Below, in pieces: positions 35,177 through 44,594 of a stretch of 64,000 nucleotides of DNA (the stretch's first letter is position 1; each line of letters begins with the position of its first letter). The position numbers and the translations under genes were made by a program. The notes under the pieces were generated by a model. That model ran no database searches. It was not told where the DNA came from and was given only the letters and a program-made list of their open reading frames with translations. Source of the stretch: Liquidambar formosana (lineage: Eukaryota > Streptophyta > Magnoliopsida > Saxifragales > Altingiaceae); contig CM077832.1 in NCBI GenBank assembly GCA_039720395.1, positions 24,825,607 to 24,889,606 on the forward strand, given 5' to 3'.

Positions 35177-36308
35177 AATTGCTACACCATCTCACATCAA
35201 CTAACATTTTATTATAGGAGGGTAAAATTGGAAAGTTAACTTTATCTTCGATCCAAAAGTCAGAATGTAATCGGGCTTAAAAGGCAGATTATTAGGTACC
35301 CATACTTTGACCGTTAGATAAAAAATAAAGGGCTGACATTAAAAGTCCTCGTGTAATTTACATAAGGGATCGGAATTGTGAATGTATATATATAGGTTTA
35401 GGATCCATGGACTTAATTTTTGCACTACATTTTTGCACCTCATTCTTTAGCCATTGATTCGCAAGATCCAACGGTATTCCATAAGGCTAACATGGCCAAG
35501 CTTCACTCACCATTTGACAAATCAGTTGAGGTGCAAAAATGAAGTGCAAAAACAGAAGTCCCCTGAGCCTAATCCATATGTATAATATTGAAGTATACTA
35601 TTATTGAGTTTTTAACTCCACATATTATAATCATTTAAGTTAACCTTCATTTGTCTATATATATGGCTCACTACATTCCTAAAATCTCTAATGACTTTTT
35701 TTGCTCATATTTATCCATCATTACACCTCAATTCTCAATTTTCAAGTTCTTTATGTGTGTGACGAACGCCAATCTTCATTAAAAAATAAAAAAAAAGGGC
35801 AAAAATTAAGATAAATCATTTATGCACCATCTAATACATTGTCATGGCATGGGAAGCAATGGGAACTTGCTTCAGAAAGCATCTTATCTTTGTTCCTTTA
35901 TGCTTGAAATTTGTTTAGTTCTGTGATAAATTCCCTTTGGGATTTTGGCTTATGCTTTAAGTTTGGGTTAGATCCTGGATTACTCTTTTTTCCATAATTT
36001 GCAGATCAGAAGATCCCTGCTAAATGAGGATGAATATGGGTTTCGGAGGGCCAAGCGACCAATATATTATGATGAAGGTTTAGAGGTGATTTCAATGCTA
36101 ATTGGAAAATGCATTCAATTTACTGTTATTTATTTAATTATTTAATCTATTTTGGTTACCTGAAAAGCAGAAGACCAGGCAAACCTTGAATGCAAAAATA
36201 AGCCAACTCAATTCTGCCATTGACAATGTATCTTCACGTTTGAGAGGTGGCAACAACTCACCCGCAGTACCTATTGAAACTGACCCTGAAGTGGAAGCTA
36301 CTTTGTAA
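19147..36308 (+). CDS. Chloroplast-targeted small membrane protein (5 exons, 161 aa)
   Basis: Exons are 19147-19180, 20132-20270, 33785-33878, 36005-36085 and 36171-36308. All introns are GT-AG and the phases agree, giving 486 nt with one stop. Residues 1 to about 57 are rich in S, K and hydroxylated residues and poor in acids, like a chloroplast transit peptide; it starts MATCLAPISIS. Residues 59-66 are a G/S-rich linker (DGSRSGGG). Residues about 68-87 form one membrane segment with a glycine pattern (GFLLGGAVFG) ending in F-A-P-Q, similar to the YtxH-type hairpin of bacteria. Residues 90-116 hold a conserved-looking R-R-x-L-N-E-D-E-Y-G-F block. Residues 117-150 are probably a short coiled coil, and the tail is acidic. 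It resembles a plant family described as a chloroplast envelope protein of unknown role (memory, uncertain). The molecular function is unknown. The frame looks intact despite a 13.5-kb second intron. Confidence 0.88.
19181..20131 (+). other. Intron 1 of the chloroplast-protein gene
   Basis: It has a GT start (GTAAATCC) and ATAG end. It holds T and A runs (19220-19238, 19432-19448), an (ATT)n run at about 19700-19724 and no recognisable element. Confidence 0.8.
20553..20810. mobile_element. MITE with 48-bp terminal inverted repeats
   Basis: The left arm GACTTGGATTTGGTGCAGTT, GCACCTTTAATTGCATGGTGCA is mirrored almost perfectly by the right arm ending AAACTGCACCAAATCTAAGTC. The interior of about 160 bp is GC-richer and non-coding. 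A target duplication is not clear. Confidence 0.8.
21386..22012. mobile_element. hAT-type element with GATATC-rich interior
   Basis: A perfect 8-bp target duplication, GTTTTAAG, is at 21378-21385 and 22013-22020. The ends are inverted but diverged (CATGGACTAAAATATC on the left, CAATGACTTAAATACC on the complement of the right). Both end regions are crowded with GATATC, CGATATAT and TATCGA words, as expected of subterminal transposase sites. No transposase is encoded; small open frames are accidental. Confidence 0.8.
22403..23269. mobile_element. Non-autonomous hAT, 'AAGCACGGATACGG' family, copy 1
   Basis: The ends CTATGAAGCA on the left and TGCTTCATAG on the right are inverted. The 8-bp flanks CATCTCAA (22395-22402) and CGTCTCAA (23270-23277) differ at one base. 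Subterminal regions repeat GATACG and GTATC words. The copy contains a LINE-type fragment at 22429-22615. Sister copies are at 28099-29348 and 38718-39608. Confidence 0.82.
22429..22615 (+). mobile_element. 5'-truncated LINE-like fragment with A tail
   Basis: A 187-bp insert ends in an A run (TTCTTATAAAAAAAA) and is flanked by the 12-bp direct repeat TATGGATATGGG at 22417-22428 and 22616-22627. Its T/G-rich body with TTAATGCAATTTGTTTC before the tail looks like a plant LINE 3' end. Because the target repeat is hAT sequence, it inserted after that hAT. Confidence 0.75.
23443..23470. repeat. (TG)n/(CA)n microsatellites flanking a hAT
   Basis: TG and CA runs lie at 23440-23469, and a CA run follows the element at 24110-24121. 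Confidence 0.85.
23470..24109. mobile_element. hAT-type element with GGTTTGGTT subterminal repeats
   Basis: It starts TAGGGGTGTTAATGGTT and ends AACCATTAACACCCCTA, a clean terminal inverted repeat of at least 17 bp. Both ends sit in CACACACA, so the 8-bp target copy cannot be told from the microsatellite. GGTTTGGTT or AACCAAACC words occur many times in the outer 130 and 190 bp. No transposase is present. Confidence 0.82.
24938..28098. other. Intron sequence, no element or gene recognised
   Basis: AT-rich sequence within intron 2. A palindromic CACCTAGGTG word occurs near 26950 and again near 27008. Open frames at 25184-25405 and 26312-26602 show no known domain. Confidence 0.45.
28099..29348. 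mobile_element. Non-autonomous hAT, 'AAGCACGGATACGG' family, copy 2
   Basis: The left end CTAAGAAGCACGGATACGG is mirrored by the right end GTATCTGTGCTTCCTAG. The flanks GGGACGGT (28091-28098) and GGGACAGT (29349-29356) form a 7/8 target duplication. The left third shares GATACG(C)CAATTTGGCAATT with copy 1. The 1250-bp length includes a nested segment at 28411-29087. Confidence 0.85.
28411..29087. mobile_element. Probable nested hAT-like insert
   Basis: The left end CAATATTTTAAAAGGTGTGG and the complement of the right end CAGTGTTTTCAAAAACTCGCC resemble each other, and this stretch is absent from copies 1 and 3 of the host hAT. GGGCGCAAGCCCC and GGGCAAGCCTTGGGCATGCC words near both ends look subterminal. 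I find no clear target duplication. Confidence 0.45.
29357..30822. other. Intron sequence, no gene recognised
   Basis: AT-rich, with a T run at 29577-29592. Nothing else is identified. Confidence 0.45.
30823..31309 (+). repeat. Tandem duplication, about 245-bp units
   Basis: Unit 1 begins near 30823 (TTATAAAATGTTAGTAAATT) and unit 2 near 31073 with the same words. Both run through CTCAATAAATGGGG, AGTGAAA, ATGACC/GTGACC, CAATCAG and ACTAAGCCTACC to TGTATCAAC-AAGCAT. Small indels separate the copies. Confidence 0.88.
31422..33060. repeat. Microsatellite-rich stretch, no gene
   Basis: It contains (GA)n at 31422-31451 and 31938-31991, (TA)n at 31616-31643, a G run at 32097-32114, a C run at 32874-32895 and an A run at 32901-32915. 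Open frames on both strands here (31813-32172, 31896-32163, 32699-32939) are low-complexity translations. Between 32330 and 32640 GTGGTGG and TGTGGTGGT words are frequent. No conserved protein is seen. Confidence 0.75.
33450..33695 (+). mobile_element. LINE 3' tail with long poly(A)
   Basis: A short frame near 33465-33500 reads V-A-D-E-L, like the end of the RNase H domain of plant L1 elements. A T/C-rich 3' untranslated part follows, then an A run at 33661-33695. It is strongly 5' truncated. The tail ends 90 bp before exon 3 of the chloroplast-protein gene. Confidence 0.65.
34353..34494. mobile_element. Foldback MITE (CACGTGCTGATATAA family), copy 2
   Basis: The left arm AGCACGTGTTGACATAACTT is mirrored by the right arm AACTTATATCAACACGTGCT. 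The centre TTGTGCATTAG is shared with copy 1 at 11616-11764. It is flanked by CA/TA microsatellite. Confidence 0.75.
35395..35575. mobile_element. MITE with about 50-bp inverted ends
   Basis: The left end GGTTTAGGATCCATGGACTT, then TTTTTGCACTACATTTTTGCACCTCA, is mirrored on the right by TGAGGTGCAAAAATGAAGTGCAAAAA and GCCTAATCC. The middle is non-coding. Confidence 0.72.
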
Positions 36309-37700
36309 GATGATTTTGTTTGCTTTACAATAATCTTAAACCAGTTTGGGTTTAACTTCAACCAGTTAAAATCTGTGCGTGTGTAGGGAATTCTGAATCG
36401 TTGAAGATCACCTAATGCATGTAAATTGAATCCATAGCAATGTCTTTTTGGCATGGATTTGGTTAAAGGTTGCTTTTAGATGTTTAAAATTTGAAATTTC
36501 GTTGTAATTGTTGGCACATTCAAAGCTGCCAAAACATTTATCTTTTGGTTACCAATTAGAGGATTGGTTAATGGGACTATAGTCCCCTGTATCATTTTTC
36601 TTTACTCCTTTTCCTTGGAGCAACATTGGAGAATGGCTTTATATTTGCTCTTGCAGGGCATTACTGCCTTGATGTCTGGAAGCCTCGTGTTTTAGGCTAT
36701 TCCATCCAACATGTTATCTTTAGTTAAGGTGTCTCATCAATGTTATTTGCTATTATAACAATTACAGTGGTCATTATGAAGCCTCCAAGCACCTTTATTC
36801 TTACATTTAAAAAAAAAAAAATCTTTTATGATTGAGTTGTATTATTTTGATTTTTAAATTGAAATTTAAATTACTATTGTTGGGAAGTCTTACATCTTAC
36901 ATTGCCTTTTGTTGGTGAGCCCGACTTTATTGTTCACGACTTCACGTGACAAGCCTTCTTGTCTTGTTGGGTTTGCGTGTGATGGAATGTTGTGAAGTCT
37001 TACATTTTACATTGTTCAAATATTGGGTTTGATTCGGTTTTATATACTAGTTTGGACTCATATTTCAATAACATTGACAACAATAGGCTTTTGAACAGTA
37101 GGAAAAGATAGTTAATGAGAAGATGTTTTTGTTACAAAGTTGTTATTTTCCCGTATTATAATTCCATATATTGAATTGGATATTTATCTGTTCGCTCAAT
37201 ATTAGTTGGCATATCATGGGAAATCAGTGAATGATGGAAATTTCGAGGAAAAATGTCTAAAAGGTTTGAGAGGTAATATCGTTTTCGCGGGCTGTGTCCC
37301 AAAAAAGTTGGGAATTTTATTCTCGACAAGGCCAGCAAACCTCTCTTGGGCCCATGGCGGCTTTTGAATTTTAATTTTTAAACTCATGCAAACTCCAACC
37401 CCAGCTGTAAATGTTTTGTTGGGGGGGGGGGGGGGGGGGGGGGTGGTTTGTTGTGTACGTGATGAAAGAGTAATGAATTTGGGGCCTGGCCCTTGGATGA
37501 TAGGACAAAATCAAGAGAAATAAACAATGGTACGTCCGTGTGCATGGAATATTGTCTCTCCTCTCCTCGCTTGAAGTATCTGATCAACTAATATATGCCT
37601 TGCTAGGAAAGTTATTATTATGGAAGTCGAGCAGTGGTAGGCTCTTTTCTACTTTCTTAGCCAAAAATAAAATAAAATAAATATGGAACACACACATCGT
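36309..37700. other. 3' flank of the chloroplast-protein gene, no further gene
   Basis: It includes the gene's 3' untranslated region, of unknown length. Near 36883 a TGTTGGGAAGTCTTACATCT phrase, repeated in part near 36990, resembles TRIM LTR starts but is not resolved. A G run lies at 37422-37443. Confidence 0.45.
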
Positions 37701-38229
37701 GTGTGTTTGGCATACCTAGTGACATGGCACGAGCGCAAATGGTGGACCCCGCATAACCGGACAAAGTCTCTAAAATGTTTTAGAGTTCTCTACATAACTC
37801 TAGACAATGGAAAGCTAGATTAATCTAGAGTATTCTAGAGCATTCTTGTAAATTCTTGTATGTAGATGTATTTATAATATTCCTTTGAGGAGATGGGAAG
37901 TTTCTAAAGAAATATCTAGAACTCCCTACAATCGTTAGATTGTTGCCACTTGGCACGATTCTAGCCATTGATTGTAATCTAGATAGATTTTTAATTGCCT
38001 ATAAATAGGGGGAGGCTTCATTTGGCCAAACCATCCAAGCATTGTAGCCTACAAAGAGTTGTAAAGTTTACTTAGTGTGATACAAGTATACTTTCCATAA
38101 AGTGTCCGAGTGCGGTTTCCTTCTTCCCTAACTTGGTGGTGTACTTGAAGGTTTACTTAAGGGTTCATGAGTAGGGCGTAAAATTTGAATGCCGCACGGG
38201 TAGTAGGTTGAAACATCAAGCCCGTGACA
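37700..38229 (+). mobile_element. LTR of an unrelated retroelement joined to the TRIM array
   Basis: This stretch has LTR features: a CTATAAATAGGGGG core promoter-like site near 37999-38013 and an end CCCGTGACA at 38221-38229, directly followed by a primer site TTGGTATCAGAG at 38231. Its body is unlike the 117-bp TRIM LTRs that follow. Yet the sequence after the primer site is TRIM interior. The left boundary is uncertain. Confidence 0.5.
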
Positions 38230-38394
38230 ATTGGTATCAGAGTAAACCCAGTCCCTTATCCGATGTCACGCCAAGTGCCTAGGCTCACGGGGTACCTAGG
38301 GCGTATATGACTCGCGAGGGGTACGGGGTGTGGATAGGTAGGTAGGGTGCGCCCAACCACAATGAGGGTGTTGTGCGGGTTGGGTAGGGGAGAA

Positions 38395-38511
38395 TGTCAC
38401 AGATCTGTGTTCGACATCGAATAGGCACTAGGGGACTTTTGGGCATATAAGTGGGGAAGACAATTCCACCTAATGGGCTAGCCTTTTGGGTTGGAGACTC
38501 GACCTATGACA
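38395..38511 (+). repeat. TRIM LTR 1
   Basis: TGTCACAGATCTGTG to CGACCTATGACA, with a GGGCATATAAGTGG promoter-like site in the middle. Confidence 0.8.
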
Positions 38512-38717
38512 AGTGGTATCAGAGCCAACCCGGTCCCTTATTCGATGTCACACCAAGTGCCTAGGCCTACGGGGTACCGAAAGCATATATGACTCACGAA
38601 GAGTACAGGGTGCAGGACAGGTAGGTAGGTGGGCCCAACACTGATGAGGGCGTCGTGTGGGTTGGGTGGGGGAGAATGTCACGGATCTCTGTCCCACATC
38701 GGATAGCACTGGGGGAG

Positions 38718-39608
38718 CTAAGAAGCACGAACACGGACATGCGACACGGTTACGACATGATACGGACACCTCGACACGGCAACTTCTAAAAAACTCAGGA
38801 CAAAACATGGTAGGGATACGACAATATATAAATAATAAATATATATATTATATATATATAAATAATAATTATATATTTATAATTATAAATGTATAGAATT
38901 GTATATATGTATATATATGTATGAGGTAATTGTTTTTTGCATTCCATCCTAAGGGGTGTATACCCCATGTAAAAAATTATTGTTTGCTTTTACACCTTTA
39001 TTTTATATTTTTCATAGACTAACTATGGTTACAATTTGGAAACCATAAAACTTGTTCCGGTTAAAAAAGCACTTTACAGCTGTGGAAGGCATGACAAAAG
39101 GGTCATCAGTCATCACTATCACACCCCCACATCACTGTCAAACCCCCACATTCTTCTTTCTTTTGGTAAACACCCCCCACACTCTTCTCCATGCGTCCAA
39201 GCATCGACGATTTGCAGATAGCACCGAGAAAAGTAGGGAGAGAAGAGAGCAATGGAGAGAGAATCGGAGAGAGCAGGGAGGCTTACACTGCGCATCGACA
39301 ATTTGCAGAGGTGTTTCGTCCACTTCCAGTAACTGTGATTTCTTTCTTTTTCTTTTTCTTCTTTCTTTTTTTTGGTTGATTTTTCCGACAGACTGCGGAT
39401 GTCTACCACCGTCGACGATGAAGGCCTTGTTGTTAACTTCTCTTACTGTGTCCGCAAAGTGTTTGAACCGTATCTCGCAAGTGTCCAAGCCGTGTCCAAG
39501 CTGTGTCCCATTTTTTTTTAATTTTTTTTTTCCGGACACTTTGGAATCGTGTCTGACACGTGTTGGACACAGCCACGGCACCATTTTAGCCATGTCTGTG
39601 CTTCCTAG
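38718..39608. mobile_element. Non-autonomous hAT, 'AAGCACGGATACGG' family, copy 3
   Basis: A perfect 8-bp target duplication, TGGGGGAG, is at 38710-38717 and 39609-39616, inside the second TRIM LTR. The ends are CTAAGAAGCACGAACACGG and TGTCTGTGCTTCCTAG. Subterminal words have drifted to GACACGG and CCGTGTC, against GATACGG in copies 1 and 2. Overlapping 96-192 residue open frames in this copy have no known domain. Confidence 0.9.
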
Positions 39609-39951
39609 TGGGGGAGTCTTGGGTATATAAATGGAGAGGGAAACTTTACCTAACGAGCTAGTCTTTTGGGTTGGAGACCCGACCCGTGACAAGTGGTATT
39701 AGAGCAAATCCGGTCCCTTATCCAATGTTACACCAAACGCTTGGGCCACGGGATACCGAGGGCATATATGACTTGCGAGGGGTAAGGGGTGTGGATAAGT
39801 AGGCAGGGTGGGCCCAACCATAACAAGGGCGTTGTACGGGTTGGGTCTGTCCCACATTGGATAGGCACTGGGGGAGTCTTGGGCATATAAGTAGGGAGGA
39901 CAACTCCACCTAATGGGCTAGCCTTTTGGGTTGGAGACCCAACCTGTGACA

Positions 39952-40198
39952 CTAGGGATACTAGCTTTCCTTCTGGCTACATCCATAGCCCCACTAAAAA
40001 AATTGTGAATTTGCCCATTTTGTCCCCCCTAGTATACCATCGTTTTATGTCTTCTCCCTCTTCTCTTTCCTCTTTTCTCTTTTTCCTCATTTGTTTTGTC
40101 TCTCACACTGATTTGATTCACCTCACAACCCAAAACAAAAAAAAAACAAAAAAAAAAAAAAAAAATAAGAAAAAAAAAGGGGTATGCCCACTTACACG

Positions 40199-40232
<34 letters not shown>

Positions 40233-40640
40233 GCTAGCCAATGGATTACTTGCAACTTTCATCAGATTGAACAGCAAAAGCACGTCCTCTTTGAAATCGA
40301 TCATGGAGTGAAATAATTAAAACATATATCATCCATGGATGTGAACTCTATTTCTCTAAAATTTATGGTCTTTTGTTCATGATTCATTTATTGTGACAAT
40401 CATCTTTGGAATAAAATCATTGTTTGGAATAAAAAAAATCATTGACAATGCCATTATTTTTCACACTGAATAAAAAAGTTTTTATAAGTTTTTTTATTTC
40501 CCTGCTATGGAAGTGCATTTTTACTAAGCTAGGGTCAAAACCCGTAATTTTATCAAGGTAAACTTTGGAGATGGATCAACTTTGGATCAAGTGAGCTTCC
40601 AGAGTAGAAAAAATCATGGAAGATGGAAGTCTGGGCAACA
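39952..40640. other. Intergenic, no gene seen
   Basis: An A-rich run lies at 40135-40178 and a (CT)n run at 40203-40229. Open frames here are low complexity. Confidence 0.5.
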
Positions 40641-41930
40641 CAATCCAATTACTCGTATATATACAGAGTTACACTTTGTATAGTTGCTGCAACTTTAATA
40701 ATGCTCCCAAGTGCAGGATGCCGTGAAGTAATAAATTCTCGGTGAGTCCGAGGTCGAACCACAGGGAAGGGAAATAATTAGCAGAGATGATTGAGAAAAT
40801 ATTTTAGAAATTTAGTTGCTTGATTGCAAAGAATTAGTTTGATTGAAAACAATAATTTAAAATCACTAAAGTTCAGAGGTCCACTCATAACAAGTATTAG
40901 ATATTTGCTAGCGACTCAATTTTATAACTCAACTGAGATTCATACGAAAGATGACCCCAGTCAGATGATTTAACAATTAATTTTATTCAAAACAATTCTA
41001 AAAATATGGATTCATAAGGTTGATTGATTTATTGCATGAGAAAACTAGTAATTTAATTCGCAGGGAATTCTAAGCATTCACCGTACCTGAAGTTAACGAT
41101 AAATAAAAGAATTATACAGAACAAATACTTTGTAAAATAATCAAAATCAATCAAAACTATGAAAGCTTACATTAAATCTATGAAAGAGTCATTAAACAAA
41201 TACCAAACAATTGTTGTGGCTTCACTCCTAGCCTTAGCAAAACGTTTAGGTACTCATGATATTAGAAAACTAAAGAGAGGTAGAAGAAGAAGAATAAGAA
41301 AGAGGTGGTCATAGAAGAGAAGAGGAGAAGTAATATATATAACTGCAGCCGCCTTTTCCTTTCCATCTGCTCTTAGGGTTTCCAAAGGAAATAGGAGAAA
41401 AATTAGGAAACAAATTGGGAATCCCGGTTTTTTCCAGCAGGGCTAACTTGTAACCCGTTTTTGACCTACTAAACGTCGAAATCACGAAATATTCATGAAA
41501 TACAACATTGTTGGGCTTCAAATCAGCTTTCCAGCGACACCAATTTCGTATAAATTGGACTTCGGAGTCAAAAGTTATGGCCAAAATACGGTAACTGCTC
41601 CAAACTTCCTTTTTAATCTTCTTTCCAACTTTGGGGTTGCCAATTTCTTTGCTAAAATATTCTAAAATTAATGCACTTCACCCTTGCAAAGCTTCCATAT
41701 AGTTCCAAATAAATAAAGAATGCTTGACCATAGGAAATTGGCTTCCTACAAAATAAAACACGCATTAATACACCACTTTAAGCATAAGAGCATGTATCAA
41801 GAGAATTCATGTATAATGTGTAAAATGCGGAATTAAGTACCAAATAAATGTGATAATGCCTACTAAAAGTATAACATTAATGCAATTTTAAGCTATTATC
41901 AATTGTCCTCAATTATGGGTATTGGTATGT
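40641..41930 (+). mobile_element. Non-coding fragment probably from a large retroelement
   Basis: The stretch holds GTGCAGGATGCCGTGAAGTA, then TCGGTGAGTCCGAGGTCGAACC and CCACAGGGAA. Further on are CGTCGAAATCACGAAA and GGACTTCGGAGTCAAAAGTT. I remember such phrases from high-copy plant repeats without coding capacity. Neither boundaries nor class can be fixed from this window. Confidence 0.35.
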
Positions 41931-42250
41931 TTTTCCTATGATTGGATGTTTTCTTCATGTGTTATAGAGCGTGAAGTATAGAATATTTGTCGAGAAACTG
42001 TTCAGAAAGTTGGGTTTCAGGCTATGAGGAGAGGAAGAAGAGCTTGATTAGGAGAGAATATTGTCTACTTAATTCCAAATAGAGTGAGAGGGAGAGGGAG
42101 TGGGAGGGAGGAGAGTAGAAGGAACTTGAAACCGCCCCCCCCCCCCCCGCCCCCCACCACCAAAATAAATAAAATAAAATAAAATAAAAAGAAGAGAAAG
42201 AAAAAAAAAGAAGAGAGTAGAAGGAGCAGAAAGAAAACGTGGGACACTAA

Positions 42251-42390
42251 CGCTTTGTTTGGATAAAGAATTTTTAGGTAGAATTTGTCTTTGAAATGGG
42301 ATTTGTAAAATTCTTATAAGAAAATTAAAATTTTACAAATTCCATTTCAAAGACAAATTCCGCCTAGAAATTCCTTATCCAAGCATAGCA
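42251..42390. mobile_element. Tourist-type MITE, almost perfect palindrome
   Basis: It is 140 bp in two inverted halves (TTTGTTTGGATAAAGAATTT against AAATTCCTTATCCAAGCATA, and TTTGTCTTTGAAATGGGATT against its complement). TAA flanks both ends (42248-42250 and 42391-42393), the target form of PIF/Harbinger MITEs. Confidence 0.85.
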
Positions 42391-42403
42391 TAAGGGTAGA
42401 TTG

Positions 42404-43038
42404 TGTAAAGTTTCTAACTTAAAAGCCTAAACTTATAAGTGGAGGACTCAAATTGGTATATGAAAACATGTTAAACTTGATATTCAGGGATGTAGTATCT
42501 TTCCAACACTCTCTTTCATGTGCAAGCCTAACAAGATAATAATGGGTCTGTCATGTGGACAACAAAGACAAGCTCACAAGCGAAATGGACCTAAAAATGA
42601 TATGCTTTGATATCATGTTAAATTTCCAACTTACAAGCCTAATCTTATAAGTGGAGGGTCCAAACAAGTATATGAAGACATGTTAAACTCGATATTTAAT
42701 CGATGTAAGATGTGGAACTTCCCAACACTCCCCCTCAGGCTTTTAAGGGAGGGTTCAAACAGGTATATAAAGATATGTTTAACTCGATATTTAATTGATA
42801 TGCGATATGGAACTTTCCAATACTCTTGCTACATGCAAGCCTAACAAAATTCAAATGGCTTATCACGTGGATAATAGATGGGTTCACGAGTGAAACGGGC
42901 GTAGGAATGACATGCTTTGATACTATGTCAAGTTTTCAACTTAAAAGTCTAAATTTATAAGTGGAGAGCCTAAAGAGGTATATGAAGACATGTTAAACTC
43001 AATATTTAATCAATGTGGGATGTGGTATATTTCCAACA
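42404..43038 (-). mobile_element. Second TRIM array, minus strand
   Basis: LTR copies on the minus strand lie at 43038-42926, 42727-42616 and 42508-42404, with a further remnant at about 42741-42825. They start TGTTGGAAA or TGTTGGGAAG and contain GGACCCTCCACTTATAAG or close variants. Primer-site-like TGATATCAAAGCA or TAGTATCAAAGCA follows two of them (complement at 42603-42615 and 42913-42925). A purine tract (complement of CTCCCCCT at 42728-42735) precedes the middle LTR. No protein is present. Confidence 0.75.
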
Positions 43039-43895
43039 GATTGGGTAAATTAACACAATTTTTTAGTGGGGCTATGGATGCCACTAAAATGGCAATGGAA
43101 AAGTCCCTCCCTTAAAAAAATGCATTAGAAGAAAATTAATGTTTAGTAAACATACATTTTAAAAGTCTTCTTGTTTAAGAAAATGGATAAATATCAAGAT
43201 TTTTTAGTTTTATCGCTTCCACTCTTTTGTTTTTTTGCAAACGTCATTTTGAAAAACTATTCCAATAGCTTTTGCTAAACTGTCTTTTGAATTAAATGAT
43301 TTTTTCTAAAAGGTAGTTTAAGTGGCTTAGCAAACTTTTGTAAAACAATGAAAATGATTTTAACATTTCAAAAGGCCTTTCGAAGGCTCGAAGCTTCCCA
43401 AATGGTATGCCAAATGCCCACTAAACCTCTATATGGCTTTTGGCCTAACAATACGCAAGCTCTATTTTTCCAAAAAATTCGAGCTTATTATTGTCAACCT
43501 ACCATCACTCAGCTGGTTAATCAGGGAAGCCCTATTGAACGGCCGTTTTCCCCTGGCCAAATCGACCTACATCCTCATTACTCTACTTCAATTCTTACGG
43601 TTGATAAAGCTTGATAGGCCTGATAATGTTCTTGAACCAATAATAATTTGGCACGTGATGTGGTCCCCACTTGAATTTCGATGTGGGCGCCACATGGGAT
43701 GACGTACAGATGGAAGCTTATTCTCTGAGAATATTATCCCCTGACTAACTTCATTCCTTCTATCATCATTTTTGCCTAATATGTGACTAATTACTTCCTG
43801 TAGGTTATCCTATGCTTTGCACCACTCCATCATTCTCATCTTACTCCTTTGGATGATATTTTCCCAAAATTCCATTCTCTAAATATGTTTTGTGT
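43039..43895. other. Intergenic, no gene recognised
   Basis: Open frames at 43348-43702 (two overlapping frames) have no domain I know. Confidence 0.4.
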
Positions 43896-44594
43896 TTTTT
43901 TTTTTTTTTTTTTTTTTTTATCCACAAAATTAATTTTATTAAGATGGAAACGCTGCCCAAACTACAAGGAAAAACCCATAATACACCAAAGAAACAAATA
44001 AACCCCTCCTAAGGATGCACCCCTCACACCAAACGCAAACATGAAAACACCCACAACAGAGACTACTAAAAAAGCACACAACGAAAGAGCTCCACAGGTG
44101 AAACCGTCAATCCCAACAGAAAATGCACCGTCCAACAATCTATGGCACGCCAAACTCCAATTGCTAAACCTACAAATGACCATTGGAATAGAGCCGTCAA
44201 GAGACGAGAGACCTGAAGCTGATCACCAGAAACTCCAGAATTTCACACCACCCGCACAAGAGTTGACTAAATTTGCACTTCCACACAATCTGATCTAATA
44301 ATCCTCTGCCTCTGAAATGACTGCCCACTCTAGACAGCACCAAAAACAACATCGAGAAGCAGCAAAACCAAATAGCGGCAATAAAATAAAGGCAGATCCA
44401 GCTAAAAATGAAGAACAAAAAGAGAACCAATATAGCTCCCACAAGAGAACCAACATAGCTTCTGTAGGAAAAGGAGGCGTTTGGAAATATTGAATCTCAG
44501 CCACGACAATTGCAAACAGGAGCATCAAATTAGAAAAAAGCACAGCAACAAGAGGATCATCATGACTAGCAACAACCAATTGGCACAGAAGGAA

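Larger units (their letters stand above)
33879..36004 (+). other. Intron 3 of the chloroplast-protein gene
   Basis: It has donor GTGATT and acceptor TTGCAG. It holds two MITEs (listed), (CA)n(TA)n at 34503-34549, a TA run at 34630-34653 and an A run at 35143-35175. Confidence 0.82.
38230..39951 (+). mobile_element. TRIM array: three LTRs and three interiors
   Basis: Interiors 38230-38394, 38512-38676 and 39692-39846 each start with a TGGTATCAGAG or TGGTATTAGAG primer site and contain GTCCCTTATCC(G)ATGT. The first two end in a purine tract (GGGGGAGAA type). LTRs are at 38395-38511 (117 bp, TGTCAC...TATGACA), 38677-39691 (split by a hAT; 116 bp without it and one target copy) and 39847-39951 (start truncated). 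No protein is encoded, as usual for TRIMs. Tandem sharing of LTRs indicates unequal recombination. Confidence 0.82.

Noticed and set aside
39052..39692. Open frames of 192 and 184 residues on opposite strands
   Set aside because: They overlap each other within a hAT copy and a TRIM LTR, cross the element boundary, and have no known domain.
43348..43702. Two overlapping plus frames of about 88 residues
   Set aside because: No domain, no splice partners, and they overlap in different frames.
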